Source of the DNA: Caldifarciminota bacterium
GTDB lineage: Bacteria; Hydrothermota; Hydrothermia; LBFQ01
Assembly (NCBI GenBank): GCA_027003075.1
Contig: JALWYV010000029.1
Location: forward strand, 1-55,472
DNA: 55,472 nucleotides
Direction: 5' to 3'
Shown: positions 7,230 through 16,298 of the stretch, one piece after another
How positions within the stretch are numbered: position 1 is the stretch's first letter
How the letters are laid out: the number at the start of each line of letters is the position of its first letter
Notes under the pieces: generated by a model
What the model was told of the DNA's origin: nothing
The model's database searches: none
Seen by the model: the letters and a program-made list of their open reading frames with translations, nothing else
Translations under genes and position numbers: made by a program

Positions 7230-8437
7230 TTCCTTAAAGCCTCCCCTATCGGAATGCCACTTATGTACCGGGCGGGGAAGTACGAGGCGAGGAGGGAGAG
7301 GATTACGACGAAAAGGGAGTACCCCAGCGTCCCCTTCCACTCCCAAGTACTCCGTATTACCGGCTCCAGTACGACTCCCCCGTAGGTCATACCCTCCTGC
7401 GAGAGGAGGGAGTATATCGCCTTCAGGTCTATGCCACGGGTGGACAGGTAGAGGTTTGTGAGCAGGGCGAGGGAGAGACCGACAGCCGTGGCGAACGTCC
7501 CCAGAAAAAGACCTTCAAGGGCCACCATGAGGCTTATGTGCCGGGGTTTCATCCCCATAGCCCTCATCACCCCGAACTCCCTGGTGCGGTCCATAACCGA
7601 CATAAACAGAACGTTGGCCGTACCTATAGATACGACGACGTAAAGGAAGAGCATCATCAAAACGAGGCCAGAGTAGTCCATGGCTATGGCGCTGACCAGC
7701 TCCCTCATCGCCTCCCTCCAGGTGTATGCCTTCAGGTTGGGCGGTAATCTGCGGTTGACCTTCCTGGCGAACCTCTCCGGACTTTCCCCTTTCAGCATTA
7801 TGGCCACCTCGTGCGCCCCGTCCCCGTATCTTAGGCTCCTCCGCACGTAGCCTATATCCCCGAAGATGCTGCAGCAGTCCACCTCCCTGATGGGGACGTC
7901 AAGGATCCCATCCACCGTAAAGGACAGCGTCTTCAGCTCCCCCTTTGCGTCCCTGACCGTTAGGGTTATACGGTCCCCCTTCCGGACGTGAAGCCTCTCC
8001 GCCAGGCCCCTCCCCAGTATCGCCCCATCCTCTTTGTCTGGCCTGTGTCCCTTCAGGATGGGATGGTCTACGGCCTCCTTCCTTATGTCAAGGGCTACGA
8101 GATTGACCGGAAAGCCCATCAGGTCCACGCGGGCGAAGGCGGACAGGTAGAGCCTCTCGTAGAAGGTCTTGACTTCGGGGGTGTGCAGGAGTTTCCTTAA
8201 CGGGGCTACGCTGTAGAAACGGGACGGCCGGCGGGTTGAGAACCAGAGGGTGTCGTATATGGTCACGTCCCCGCTCCCCATCCGGGTGGCCTGTCTTATC
8301 ATGTTCCTGTAGTTTCCGAGGGCGAGGTTGTGGAAGACGACGCCGACGTACACCGTACCCCCTATGAGAAGGCTCTGTATCCCCGTCCGCAGGCGGTTCC
8401 TCCATACGTTCCTCCATGCCAGTTTCAGCCACATCAT
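7226..8437 (-). CDS. FtsX-like ABC permease (LolC/E or MacB type), second copy
   Basis: 403 aa. One N-terminal membrane helix (WRNRLRTGIQSLLIGGTVYV), a periplasmic domain of about 220 residues, then three C-terminal membrane helices carrying the FtsX signature (RTREFGVMRAMGMKPRHI). This is the topology of LolC, LolE and MacB. It overlaps the upstream paralogue by 4 nt and the ATPase by 4 nt, so the three form a tight operon. The LAWRNVWRNRLRT start matches the LAWRNLRRNRRRT of the paralogue and supports the ATG at 8437. Confidence 0.85.
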   Translation of the reverse strand: MMWLKLAWRNVWRNRLRTGIQSLLIGGTVYVGVVFHNLALGNYRNMIRQATRMGSGDVTIYDTLWFSTRRPSRFYSVAPLRKLLHTPEVKTFYERLYLSAFARVDLMGFPVNLVALDIRKEAVDHPILKGHRPDKEDGAILGRGLAERLHVRKGDRITLTVRDAKGELKTLSFTVDGILDVPIREVDCCSIFGDIGYVRRSLRYGDGAHEVAIMLKGESPERFARKVNRRLPPNLKAYTWREAMRELVSAIAMDYSGLVLMMLFLYVVVSIGTANVLFMSVMDRTREFGVMRAMGMKPRHISLMVALEGLFLGTFATAVGLSLALLTNLYLSTRGIDLKAIYSLLSQEGMTYGGVVLEPVIRSTWEWKGTLGYSLFVVILSLLASYFPARYISGIPIGEALRK

Positions 8438-9627
8438 ATCACCCTCTCCCTCAAGGTCCTGCTGACGTCAAGCCTGAAGACTCCGACCGCGATGGCGATC
8501 CCGAAGGCGAAGGTGCCAAGGAGCATTAAGACGGAGGACAGGACGTAGTTTCCGGGGTTGAGGGCGGCAGACACGACCGGTGAGATGTATAACCCTTCCC
8601 ATCGCACGTTGGTGATGACGAAGGAGAGGTCTATGGGGTGCCGGTTGAGGAGGTAGGCTACAAGTAAAGAGAGGGGAACGGAGAGGGCGATGGAGGTAAG
8701 GGCCAAGAGCATGACCTCGTATATGAGCATCCTGAAGAGCCGCCACCTGCCGATGCCGATGGCGAGCAAAGTGGCGAACTCCCTCTTCCTCTCGTAGTAT
8801 GCCATCGCGAAGGTGTTGAAGACTATGAGGAGGACGGCGGGGTAAAAGAAGGCGGCCATTATCACCTTGAAGACCCACCAGAGGCGTATGATCTCCCATA
8901 TCCCCCTCATATCCTCCTGCCAGACGACCACCTCGTACCCCCTGGGTACCTTCAGACTCTCCTTCCACTTCAGGGCGAGGAAGGGGTGCTTGAGCCTCAA
9001 GATGTACTCGTGATAACCCTCCCGTATGCCAGCCATCCTGCGAACGTCCCCTATCTTCCCCAAGGCCAGATAGGCGTCCTGACCGGGGCTTCCCGTCTCT
9101 AATATCCCCTTAACGGGGAAGGCCTCCATCCCCCAACCCAGGCCTCCCATCTTAACCACCCTTACGGTGTCCCCGACGCTCACACCGAGGAGGTTGGCCA
9201 GCCCCCTGCCGAGGGCGAGGGTGCCGAACTCCCCTTCCTTTACGGTGGAGAGGAGGGAGGAGACCCTCCGCTCCGCCTCCGGGGCTATACCGAGGACCTG
9301 TGCTCCACCGTCCCCCTCCTTTCCCGATAGGAGGGCGAAGGCCCTCACCCTCGGTGAGTACGAGACGACCTCGGGGTCCTTCCGGATGCTGGCAGGCAGT
9401 GAGTCCAGAGTTAGAGTCGGTGAGTAGTCCTTCAGGTACCCCCTCCTTACAACCCTCGCGTGGCCCCGCACCGTCCCAAGGCTCTCCTCCACGGATCTCA
9501 CTAAGAGGTAGTCGTACATCTCAAGGGTTAGGATGAGGAAGAGGACGCCAAGGAGTATGGCGAGGGCGCTCAAAAGGGTCCGACGACGGTTCCGCCTGAG
9601 GTTCCTCCACGCCAGGAGGAGGAGCAT
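8434..9627 (-). CDS. FtsX-like ABC permease (LolC/E or MacB type), first copy
   Basis: 397 aa with the same topology as its downstream partner: an N-terminal helix (LLSALAILLGVLFLILTL), a periplasmic domain and three C-terminal helices with ERKREFATLLAIGIGRWRL. Two different permeases plus one ATPase match a LolCDE-like heterodimer. The ATG at 9627 lies 8 nt from -10 TAGAAT (9641-9636), which directly precedes and touches the TAG stop of the Uma2 gene; no ribosome-binding site can fit. Confidence 0.85.
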   Translation of the reverse strand: MLLLLAWRNLRRNRRRTLLSALAILLGVLFLILTLEMYDYLLVRSVEESLGTVRGHARVVRRGYLKDYSPTLTLDSLPASIRKDPEVVSYSPRVRAFALLSGKEGDGGAQVLGIAPEAERRVSSLLSTVKEGEFGTLALGRGLANLLGVSVGDTVRVVKMGGLGWGMEAFPVKGILETGSPGQDAYLALGKIGDVRRMAGIREGYHEYILRLKHPFLALKWKESLKVPRGYEVVVWQEDMRGIWEIIRLWWVFKVIMAAFFYPAVLLIVFNTFAMAYYERKREFATLLAIGIGRWRLFRMLIYEVMLLALTSIALSVPLSLLVAYLLNRHPIDLSFVITNVRWEGLYISPVVSAALNPGNYVLSSVLMLLGTFAFGIAIAVGVFRLDVSRTLRERVI

Positions 9628-9633
9628 ACACCC

Positions 9634-10209
9634 CTATTCTACGGGAGCCGTGAAGATCTCCTCAACCTTGACTTTTAGACCTTTCAGGACACAGGAATTA
9701 ACCTCGCCCTTTTCTGCGGCAATAGAGTGGAGGGTATATTTCCCGTCCTTCAAACACCATACTTCAATAACCCTTTCACCGGGCAGGACGATCCAGTACT
9801 CTTTGACTCCATGCTTTTCGTAAAGTCCAAACTTCTCGTATCTATCCCTGTAATAACTGGATGGTGAAACTATTTCCACAACGAGATCTGGCGTCCCAAA
9901 TAGGCGCCCCCGTTCCACGTTCTTAAGGTTTTTCTTTGATATAAAGACGATATCGGGCTGAACGACGACGGTATCCGACAGTATCACATCAAAGGGGGCG
10001 GGAAGAACTTTGCCCAGATCTTTTTTATCCGTATAGCCCCTCATTTTTATAAGCAAGAGGGTAAGTACATCCTGATGCTCAAACCCCGGTGCAGGCATTT
10101 CCTCTAACCTCCCGTTTATCAGCTCGTACCTCTTATCGTCGTCAAGGCGAAGGTAGTCCTCGTAGGTTAGAACCCTTTCCTTCGGCCTATCAACCACCGT
10201 TTCCTTCAT
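9634..10209 (-). CDS. Uma2-family PD-(D/E)XK endonuclease-like protein
   Basis: 191 aa, member of the Uma2 (DUF820) family of restriction-like nucleases, which are common in thermophiles and cyanobacteria and whose role is unknown. Core motifs are YEDYLRLDDDKRYELINGRL at the N terminus, VVQPDIVFIS with the metal-binding aspartate, TPDLVVEIVSPSS carrying the E of the E-x-K pattern, and KFGLYEKHGVKEYWIV. Unlike most genes here it has a real ribosome site (GGGAGG at 10221-10216, 6 nt from ATG) and a 27-nt gap after the -10. This may mark a later arrival. Confidence 0.85.
   Translation of the reverse strand: MKETVVDRPKERVLTYEDYLRLDDDKRYELINGRLEEMPAPGFEHQDVLTLLLIKMRGYTDKKDLGKVLPAPFDVILSDTVVVQPDIVFISKKNLKNVERGRLFGTPDLVVEIVSPSSYYRDRYEKFGLYEKHGVKEYWIVLPGERVIEVWCLKDGKYTLHSIAAEKGEVNSCVLKGLKVKVEEIFTAPVE
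9636..9641 (-). promoter_or_regulatory. -10 TAGAAT for the FtsX-like operon
   Basis: 8 nt before ATG 9627. Its last base is the first base of the Uma2 stop codon (TAG, 9636-9634). Confidence 0.5.
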
Positions 10210-10236
10210 CTTAAACCTCCCGTTAACGTCGCCCTT

Positions 10237-10242
10237 ATTCTA
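10237..10242 (-). promoter_or_regulatory. -10 TAGAAT for the Uma2 gene, inside an inverted repeat
   Basis: TAG is the stop of the upstream membrane-protein gene. The surrounding bases form the inverted repeat CCCTTA-TTC-TAAGGG (10232-10246). Confidence 0.5.
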
Positions 10243-11659
10243 AGGGCGATGGCGAGGACCTTCAACTTCCGAACAGTCGCACCTCACACGGTAGAGGAAA
10301 CCATCCCCGTAGTTTTCAAGGGAACACCTCTCCCTTTTCAGGGCGTGTTCGTAGTCCCTCTCAACCGTTATCACCTTAAGGCCCGGAGGTGGATTTGCCC
10401 TGTGCAGAAGGACGGTGTTCATGCTGTCGGGGTAGGGTGTGAACGTACACAGGTACATGCGTACGGCCTTCGGGTTGAAGAAGTATATCGGGTACACCCC
10501 CTTCGTATAGAGTCTCTCGCCGAGAGTGTAGTACATCAACCTCTGCCTGTAGTTGTAGGAGTTCTTACTTACGACGGCGACACTATCAAGGGAGAAGAGG
10601 TGCCTTCTCCACACTCTGTCAACCCTCTCGTTTTCAACTTTCTCCTTCATAGACTTCTTGAAGGACAGGAAGGCCTGAAGGACTATTACCGGTAAGATGA
10701 TAGGCAGGGTAAACTTCCTCAATCTCCCTTCGTTCAAGGACGCGGACGCCAGCAGAACGGCGGGCGGAATGGCCATCAAGAAGTAGTCGCGGATGTCCGG
10801 TATGTGGTACAGCGTCCCCACCGCCATCACGAGGGCGAGGGACAGGAAGGATGCCAGCACCCATCTCCTACCGATGTGCCGAAGGTAGAAAGGGAGCAGA
10901 AGCAAGGAGACGGACAGGGCCTTTACCATAAGTTCAAAGGACCTTACGAACGCCTTCAGGTTCGCCCTAAAGTTGAGAACGTCCATATGACTCCTGAAAC
11001 CCTCACCCCTTATGACCGACAGAAGTTCCCGGAGGTTCCCGGCACGGCTCTCAACGTAGAGGGCATCTGGCCACTTCGTGAAGAAGATTATCAAAAGGTA
11101 CGGCAGGTAAGCGATAACGAAGAAGATCAGGATTAAGGGGATCTCTTTTCCCTTCGGTCTTCCGAGGATAACGTAAAAAGGCAACATCACTACGGCAAGG
11201 GGGTGGTGGGACATGGAAAGGGCGAAGAGGAACCAGGCAACGAGCCTGCTCCCTCTGACTACGAGGAAGTAGAGACCGAGGGAGGACAGGAAGAGAAGGA
11301 AGGTGTACACCTCCGCCGTCGTGGAGTGCCTTACGAAGATACGCGTCGTGGCCAGAACGAGGACGACCACGACTATATGGAGCGGTTTGCCTCCGAGGCT
11401 CTCCGCTACCCGCCAGAGGAAGTAAAGTGATGCCAGAGACAGGACAACCTGAAGGAGGTTCGCGGCGAGGGCGGGCGTGCCGAAGGGCAGGAGCCATTCC
11501 CACGCGTGAAGCAGAACGACCATGAGGGGATAGGGCTGTACCCCATACAGCTGACAGGAACTGGAACTTCGCACTATCCCCGATATGGGACGGCGCCCCC
11601 GTAAGAAGTACGGCGAAGTACAGGAGGAGGAGGAAACCCACCCCCGCCTTCCACCTCAT
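10240..11659 (-). CDS. GT-C/DUF2723-like membrane protein, frameshifted near its N terminus
   Basis: Multi-membrane protein resembling DUF2723/TMEM260-type glycosyltransferases, which add sugars to envelope proteins. The natural start is ATG 11659, which overlaps the stop of the upstream DUF4476 gene (ATGA) and gives a signal-anchor followed by SHIGDSAKFQFLS, the family's acidic first-loop motif. The frame then ends its sense near 11551. The continuation YGVQPYPLMVVLLHAWEWL and the rest of the protein (about 430 aa, ten or so helices, HSTTAEVYTFLLFL) lies one base over, where it is open as 11574-10240. A single extra base explains it. No slippery heptamer is visible, so a mutation or sequencing error is likelier than programmed frameshifting. 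Confidence 0.65.
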
Positions 11660-12618
11660 CTCCCGTGTTCCCTGTCGTACTTCTCAACCCATTTTCTCAG
11701 CTCCCGCTTTGAGGATGAGAACGTGAAGGCGTCGTACACAATAAAGAAGTTCTCCGGATCAACCACCCTCGGGTATAGGAGTTTGGCCACCTTTAAGCGG
11801 TCGTCTTCAAAGTCAAACTTCTTGAGAATCTGAAGCACCTGCTGTGATGTAAAGTAGTTTTTAGATGCCGCCTCCCTGACAATAGAGTACTTCTCATCGG
11901 AAAAGGATGCCTCCTCTAACATACGGAGTAGGGCCGAGAAAGCCCGTGGGGACATGGGTTCCTTTCGGGGTTCCTTTCCCATCTTGATCGCAAGGATGTT
12001 CTCCATGTTCTCCTTTACCTCAACCTTAACGGTCTTCGTCCGTTTCCCACATCTGACCTCAACGGTGTAAAATCCGGGTTTCAGGTGTATGCCGGTGGGG
12101 AGGGTGGCTTTATGAACGGTTTTACCTCTCTCCGTCTTTATAGTTACCTTACATCCGGTGGGTTCCTTAATTTTCAGGTAGGTATGTTTGTGGGGACGAC
12201 GTATAATCACGTAATCTTCGGTCTCCTCCTTCTCTTCAACCTTTTCCTCCTCTTTGCTCAGGTATTTGACGTAGAGGACGTTACTCATGCCCCCCTTTAC
12301 CTCAACCTTATCGCTCCAGGCGTAACCCTCATAGCTCATGGATACTAAGTAGACTCCGGCCTTAATCCTGCGCATCACGGGGACCTTTCCGGAGTATATC
12401 AACCTGTTACCGTCCTCGGCGTATATACCGATGAATGCCCCGTCCGGGTAGGGGACGACGAACCGGGTTTCTCCGGTCTTCGTCCGGTATATTACGTAGG
12501 ACTCCGTCTCCTGGACCTCGTCGTAGGACTCCTTAACCTCCGGGAAGGTTATCTCAACCCTCCCTTTATCCTCGTCTATCTCAACACGTACACTCTGCGC
12601 TATAAACAGGATTAACAT
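11656..12618 (-). CDS. DUF4476 domain protein with PEGA-like N-terminal half
   Basis: 320 aa, probably exported. MLILFIAQSVRVEI is a short signal-like start. Two Ig/PEGA-like segments follow at about 55-110 and 140-200 (KAGVYLVSMSYEGYAW, LKPGFYTVEVRCGKRTKTV). Residues about 220-315 match DUF4476, a helical domain of unknown function known mainly from Bacteroidetes-type bacteria (SALLRMLEEASFSDEKYSIV, DPENFFIVYDAFTF). The ATG at 12618 sits 9 nt from -10 TAAAAT. The gene overlaps the frameshifted glycosyltransferase by 4 nt. Confidence 0.7.
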   Translation of the reverse strand: MLILFIAQSVRVEIDEDKGRVEITFPEVKESYDEVQETESYVIYRTKTGETRFVVPYPDGAFIGIYAEDGNRLIYSGKVPVMRRIKAGVYLVSMSYEGYAWSDKVEVKGGMSNVLYVKYLSKEEEKVEEKEETEDYVIIRRPHKHTYLKIKEPTGCKVTIKTERGKTVHKATLPTGIHLKPGFYTVEVRCGKRTKTVKVEVKENMENILAIKMGKEPRKEPMSPRAFSALLRMLEEASFSDEKYSIVREAASKNYFTSQQVLQILKKFDFEDDRLKVAKLLYPRVVDPENFFIVYDAFTFSSSKRELRKWVEKYDREHGR

Positions 12619-12627
12619 GACGGTTCT

Positions 12628-12633
12628 ATTTTA
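12628..12633 (-). promoter_or_regulatory. -10 TAAAAT for the DUF4476 gene
   Basis: 9 nt before ATG 12618. No ribosome-binding site lies between. Confidence 0.5.
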
Positions 12634-12693
12634 ACCCTGTAGCAACGGCAACTGTCACCGTACCCCTTTATACGGGAATTTCACCGTTTTCCT

Positions 12694-12771
12694 AATTGTT
12701 CCGGTATGGTGGAACTGTAGATTACCCGGCGGGAGGGATGTTGCATCTTGTGGGCTGAATTGTTCCGGCAT
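12694..12771. repeat. Direct repeat AATTGTTCCGGYAT in intergenic DNA
   Basis: AATTGTTCCGGTAT at 12694-12707 and AATTGTTCCGGCAT at 12758-12771, 64 nt apart, upstream of the DUF4476 gene. The reverse complement core TACCGGAAC recurs in the noncoding gaps at 19201-19212 (CCATACCGGAAC) and 20040-20054 (TACCGGAACAGCAAT). It could be a regulator site or degraded repeat-family copies. Confidence 0.45.
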
Positions 12772-12795
12772 AAAGGAATGATTGTGTTTCCCTTA

Positions 12796-15138
12796 CTACC
12801 TCACTATTACGAACTTACCCGTGGCGAAACCCCTCTCCGTCAGTACGGATACGAAGTACAGGCCCTCCGGCAGGTCCGATACGTTGAGTACGAACTCGGT
12901 CTCTCCAACGCTCAGGTTCCTGTTGACCTTCTCCTCCTTCACCAGATATCCCGAGGCGGAGTATATTCTGAAAGAAACGTAGTCGGCCGGATAGGGGCTT
13001 TCAACTACGAAGGTTATCCTCCTGTGTCGCCCCTTTGAGTACGGGTTGGGGTATACCTTCGCTATCCGCATCCCTGTACCGGTCGGCTCCACCTCAAACG
13101 GTTCGGAGGTCGCCAGAGCGTAGGCGTCGGGCATACCGTACCCCGTCAGGAAGTTGGGTGTGGTATATCCGGGGAGCTGGTAGGCCGTTTCAAGAAGTTT
13201 CTGGCGTAGTTTCGCCATATCCCATGAGGGGTGAACCTCAAGGGCGAGGGCCAGCGCCCCGACCGTTAAGGGGGCGGAGTAGGATGTCCCGGATACGTTG
13301 ACCAGAGGGAAGGAATCGTCCACGGCTACCACGGTGAACGGGGCTGTAACCTCAGGTTTTACCCTCCCGTCCGCTGAAGGCCCGAAGGCGGATCTGTTTG
13401 CCGGTAGCCACATGCCTGAAACGGAGTCCCATATCACACCGCTCACGGCCACTATATCGTAGGCGTCGGCCGGGGCCGTCAGGGTCGTGTCCCCGACAAG
13501 GGGATCGGGCAGGGGTCTGTTCCCAACGTTCCCCATGGATGCCACCACTAACACCCCTCGCCTCAGGGCCTGGGAAAAGGCGCGGGAGGATACGGCCGTC
13601 TTCCCGTCCATCATATCCTTCGTATAGCCCAGATCCGCACCGTATCCGAGGCTAACGTTGACGATCTGGATTCCCCGCCGGGCCGCCCACTCCAGGGCCG
13701 CCACCAGAAAGTCCTCCTCTATGCGGTTTTCCCATACGCTTCCGGTATCCGTCCGCCCGACCTTTTCGGTTTTCACAAGGTAGTAGGTCGCCCCCGGAGC
13801 CACGCCTATAAGTCTTCCCTCAACGTACCCGGCAAGGACAGAAAGGACGCGGGTACCGTGATAGCGTCCCACACCGTACATGGGTGCCTCGGCTATAGTG
13901 TCTCCCCTCGCTCTGAATATGAGCCTACCGTTGACGAAGGAGGGTTTATCGCAGGAGGTCCACCCGTACGTGCCGAGGAAGTTGCCGAGGGTGTCGTACA
14001 GGGCGATGTGGTCCTCCTCAGGGACGGCCACCTCTGTGCCGCTAAAACCGATGCTGCTGAGCATGGGGACGGAGGATATGGGACGGCCAGAGACGAAGGC
14101 GGTGTCGTTCCGTACGTAGGCTATCTTCCCGTTCGCGTATACCGGATAGAACCCCTCTCCCTCAACCGTTACGTCCGTACGGGTCATCCTGAAGATGGTA
14201 TCACCGTCGGAGAAGATGAGAGTGTCTCCCTTTATGGACATCCCACCGAACCCATCCACGTATCTGGAGTTCCAGCACGAGAGACCGGAAGAGTAATAGC
14301 ACAGCTTAATACTATCCCCGGTGAATATTCCGAAGGTAAGGGTGTCGGTTATGGTATCCATAACGGCTTTCTGACCACCCGTAAGCGTCCTTATATTGGT
14401 TATGGTATCGTTAGCCGTATCTATCGCCCCCATCTTCAGGTTACCGAAACCGGAAGTCCATACCAGAAATATCGTGTCTCCCATCTGAGCAAGGGAGGGG
14501 TTGTACTCGTATCCCATCTGGACGTTCTTCAATGTCCATAAGCTGTCGTCGTTCAGGACGTAGAGGTAAAGGTTCCACGCATGGGTATTTACACCCTGAA
14601 GTGCCTTCTCGTCCGCCCCGGCGTATACGCATACGTACGCCCCGGAAAGGCGGTCGCAGTCGTAGGAGTGTACGTAAAAAGGAATGGCCACAGGAACGGG
14701 GATCTGGAAATCCTCCATCATAAGCCGATCCCCGCTATTGAAGTCCATCTGTCCACCCACCTTTACACCGAACAGAGCGGAATTGTTGAGGTCAAATCCG
14801 GTATCAAATATCCCGATCTTTACCCCTTTGCCCGTTATTCCCATGGAGTGAAGCGTATCCGCCCTGACAGCCTCTACCTGTTTTCTGGACTCTCCATAGT
14901 TATAGGAGGAAATATTGTTCCGATTAACCGGAGCGATATTCTCCCCTGAGCGTTCAGGCCTGAATATACGTACCGGGAGCCTCTCCGGATTTAACCGAAA
15001 CTTGACAGGTATCTTTTCCTCACTAAACCAGAAAAAGGAATACCTGCCCGTCCATGTGGACTTTGTGCGCATATAAAGGGAGTAGCTCTCGGCATAAGGT
15101 ACTTCCCATGCCTTCAGATTTACCCATAGCGGTATCAT
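12796..15138 (-). CDS. Secreted S8 subtilisin-like protease with propeller-like insertion and C-terminal sorting domain
   Basis: 780 aa secreted serine protease. The catalytic triad is Asp112 (IGIFDTGFD), His427 (YHGTRVLSVLAG) and Ser619 (VSGTSYSAP), with the oxyanion asparagine in SMGNVGN near 540. Asp and His are about 315 residues apart; family members usually have them within about 70. The extra segment, about 140-415, is a run of beta-blade-like units (GDTIFLVWTSG, GDTLIFSDGDTIFRM, NGRLIFRARGDTI). The last 90 residues are a type A-like sorting domain beginning VYPNPYSKG and ending GKFVIVR. The start is ATG 15138, 7 nt from -10 TATAAT, divergent from the SLBB gene. The first 35 residues do not form a classical signal peptide. 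Confidence 0.85.
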   Translation of the reverse strand: MIPLWVNLKAWEVPYAESYSLYMRTKSTWTGRYSFFWFSEEKIPVKFRLNPERLPVRIFRPERSGENIAPVNRNNISSYNYGESRKQVEAVRADTLHSMGITGKGVKIGIFDTGFDLNNSALFGVKVGGQMDFNSGDRLMMEDFQIPVPVAIPFYVHSYDCDRLSGAYVCVYAGADEKALQGVNTHAWNLYLYVLNDDSLWTLKNVQMGYEYNPSLAQMGDTIFLVWTSGFGNLKMGAIDTANDTITNIRTLTGGQKAVMDTITDTLTFGIFTGDSIKLCYYSSGLSCWNSRYVDGFGGMSIKGDTLIFSDGDTIFRMTRTDVTVEGEGFYPVYANGKIAYVRNDTAFVSGRPISSVPMLSSIGFSGTEVAVPEEDHIALYDTLGNFLGTYGWTSCDKPSFVNGRLIFRARGDTIAEAPMYGVGRYHGTRVLSVLAGYVEGRLIGVAPGATYYLVKTEKVGRTDTGSVWENRIEEDFLVAALEWAARRGIQIVNVSLGYGADLGYTKDMMDGKTAVSSRAFSQALRRGVLVVASMGNVGNRPLPDPLVGDTTLTAPADAYDIVAVSGVIWDSVSGMWLPANRSAFGPSADGRVKPEVTAPFTVVAVDDSFPLVNVSGTSYSAPLTVGALALALEVHPSWDMAKLRQKLLETAYQLPGYTTPNFLTGYGMPDAYALATSEPFEVEPTGTGMRIAKVYPNPYSKGRHRRITFVVESPYPADYVSFRIYSASGYLVKEEKVNRNLSVGETEFVLNVSDLPEGLYFVSVLTERGFATGKFVIVR

Positions 15139-15145
15139 GGAGACT

Positions 15146-15151
15146 ATTATA
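15146..15151 (-). promoter_or_regulatory. -10 TATAAT for the subtilase
   Basis: 7 nt before ATG 15138. Divergent to the -10 at 15187-15192. Confidence 0.6.
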
Positions 15152-15186
15152 TTCCCGCACGCATATCGGGCGGTTTTTCCCCACCG

Positions 15187-15192
15187 TATAAT
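15187..15192 (+). promoter_or_regulatory. -10 TATAAT for the SLBB export gene
   Basis: Within CCACCGTATAAT, 11 nt before ATG 15204. The identical 12-mer precedes pspA at 17310-17321. Confidence 0.6.
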
Positions 15193-15203
15193 AGCCTTCC
15201 TGC

Positions 15204-16298
15204 ATGTTCCTTCTGACTATAGCCGTAGGTCTTGACAGTCTGTTCCTGCGCCCTACCAAACCCGAGATTGAGCAGGTTTTTGTTCCACCCCCGGATTACA
15301 CCCTGAACCCCGGGGACAGGGTGCTCGTAACGGCCTATTCCCACAGGGTATCAATAATCCAGTACGAAACCTTTATTGATAATAACGGCATGCTTCCCCT
15401 TGAGATTACGCCGAGTTCCCGTCCCTCAGCAGTAAAAGTGGGGGGGTTAACCGTGGACTCCGCCCAGAAGGTTCTACTTAAATTCTACCGGAAGTATATA
15501 CCTTCCGTAAACTTCGTCTCTCTACAGATCGTGTCAACCTCCAAGTTTTACGTAATACTCAGGGGGAACTTTGATCCCTCTTACAACGGGTTCTTTCGTG
15601 TGGATGGACTTACCCGCCTATCGGATCTCATATGGGAAGATGGGGTGGCTCTCCCTTATTCGGCACTCAGCAGGGTGGTTGTAAACTCGGATACTTTCAA
15701 CCTGTGGAAGTTTTTGAAGACTGGAGACATCAGACATAACCCCTTGCTAAACGCCTACGACACCGTTTACGTTGGCAGAACGGATTCCGTCGTCTACGCT
15801 GTGGGGGATTTTTCCAAGGGGAACTACTGGACCATAGAGTGGGAACCGGGAGACAGGGTGCACGACCTCATCCTAAAACTAAGGCTGGCCCGCAGGATCT
15901 ACCTCCTGCGGAACGTCCTTATAAACGGTCGCAAGGCCGACCTTAAAACCGAACTCAGCATAGGGGACACGGTCAGCTTTGACTTTGCCATACCGTACGT
16001 TATAGTCCTTGGGGAGGTTGTTAGACCGGGAGGAATTGAGTTTGCTCCTCACAAGACGGTACAGGATTACATAATAGAATCCTACGGTTTTACAGAGAGG
16101 GCCAACCGATGGGATATCAGAATAAAACGTCCGGGTAGTACAAAACTTCAACGGGTATCTCTGGATTACAGGCCAGCTCCGGGGGACGTTATAATCGTTG
16201 GAAGTTCCCTTCTAACCATGAGGGATCTCGTCTTCCTTGGCCCTTCCATCGTGTCTACAGCCGTTCTCATCTACACTACCTTTTTCGGAAAGCGTTGA
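15204..16298 (+). CDS. SLBB-domain polysaccharide export protein (Wza-like)
   Basis: 364 aa envelope protein of the polysaccharide export class. An N-terminal hydrophobic stretch (MFLLTIAVGLDSLFL) precedes the poly-export motif PPDYTLNPGDRVLVTAYS. SLBB-type repeats follow at roughly 130-200 and 250-330 (VILRGNFDPSYNGFFRV, IVLGEVVRPGGIEFAPHKTV). A C-terminal membrane helix (LVFLGPSIVSTAVLIYTTFF) ends the protein. The first 16 residues carry no lipobox cysteine. It would form or link the outer membrane exit for capsule or exopolysaccharide. The convergent deacetylase gene, overlapping by 23 nt, fits the same pathway. Confidence 0.8.
   Translation: MFLLTIAVGLDSLFLRPTKPEIEQVFVPPPDYTLNPGDRVLVTAYSHRVSIIQYETFIDNNGMLPLEITPSSRPSAVKVGGLTVDSAQKVLLKFYRKYIPSVNFVSLQIVSTSKFYVILRGNFDPSYNGFFRVDGLTRLSDLIWEDGVALPYSALSRVVVNSDTFNLWKFLKTGDIRHNPLLNAYDTVYVGRTDSVVYAVGDFSKGNYWTIEWEPGDRVHDLILKLRLARRIYLLRNVLINGRKADLKTELSIGDTVSFDFAIPYVIVLGEVVRPGGIEFAPHKTVQDYIIESYGFTERANRWDIRIKRPGSTKLQRVSLDYRPAPGDVIIVGSSLLTMRDLVFLGPSIVSTAVLIYTTFFGKR

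Noticed and set aside
11540-11560. Programmed ribosomal frameshift
   Set aside because: No slippery heptamer or strong pause element is visible at the switch point.
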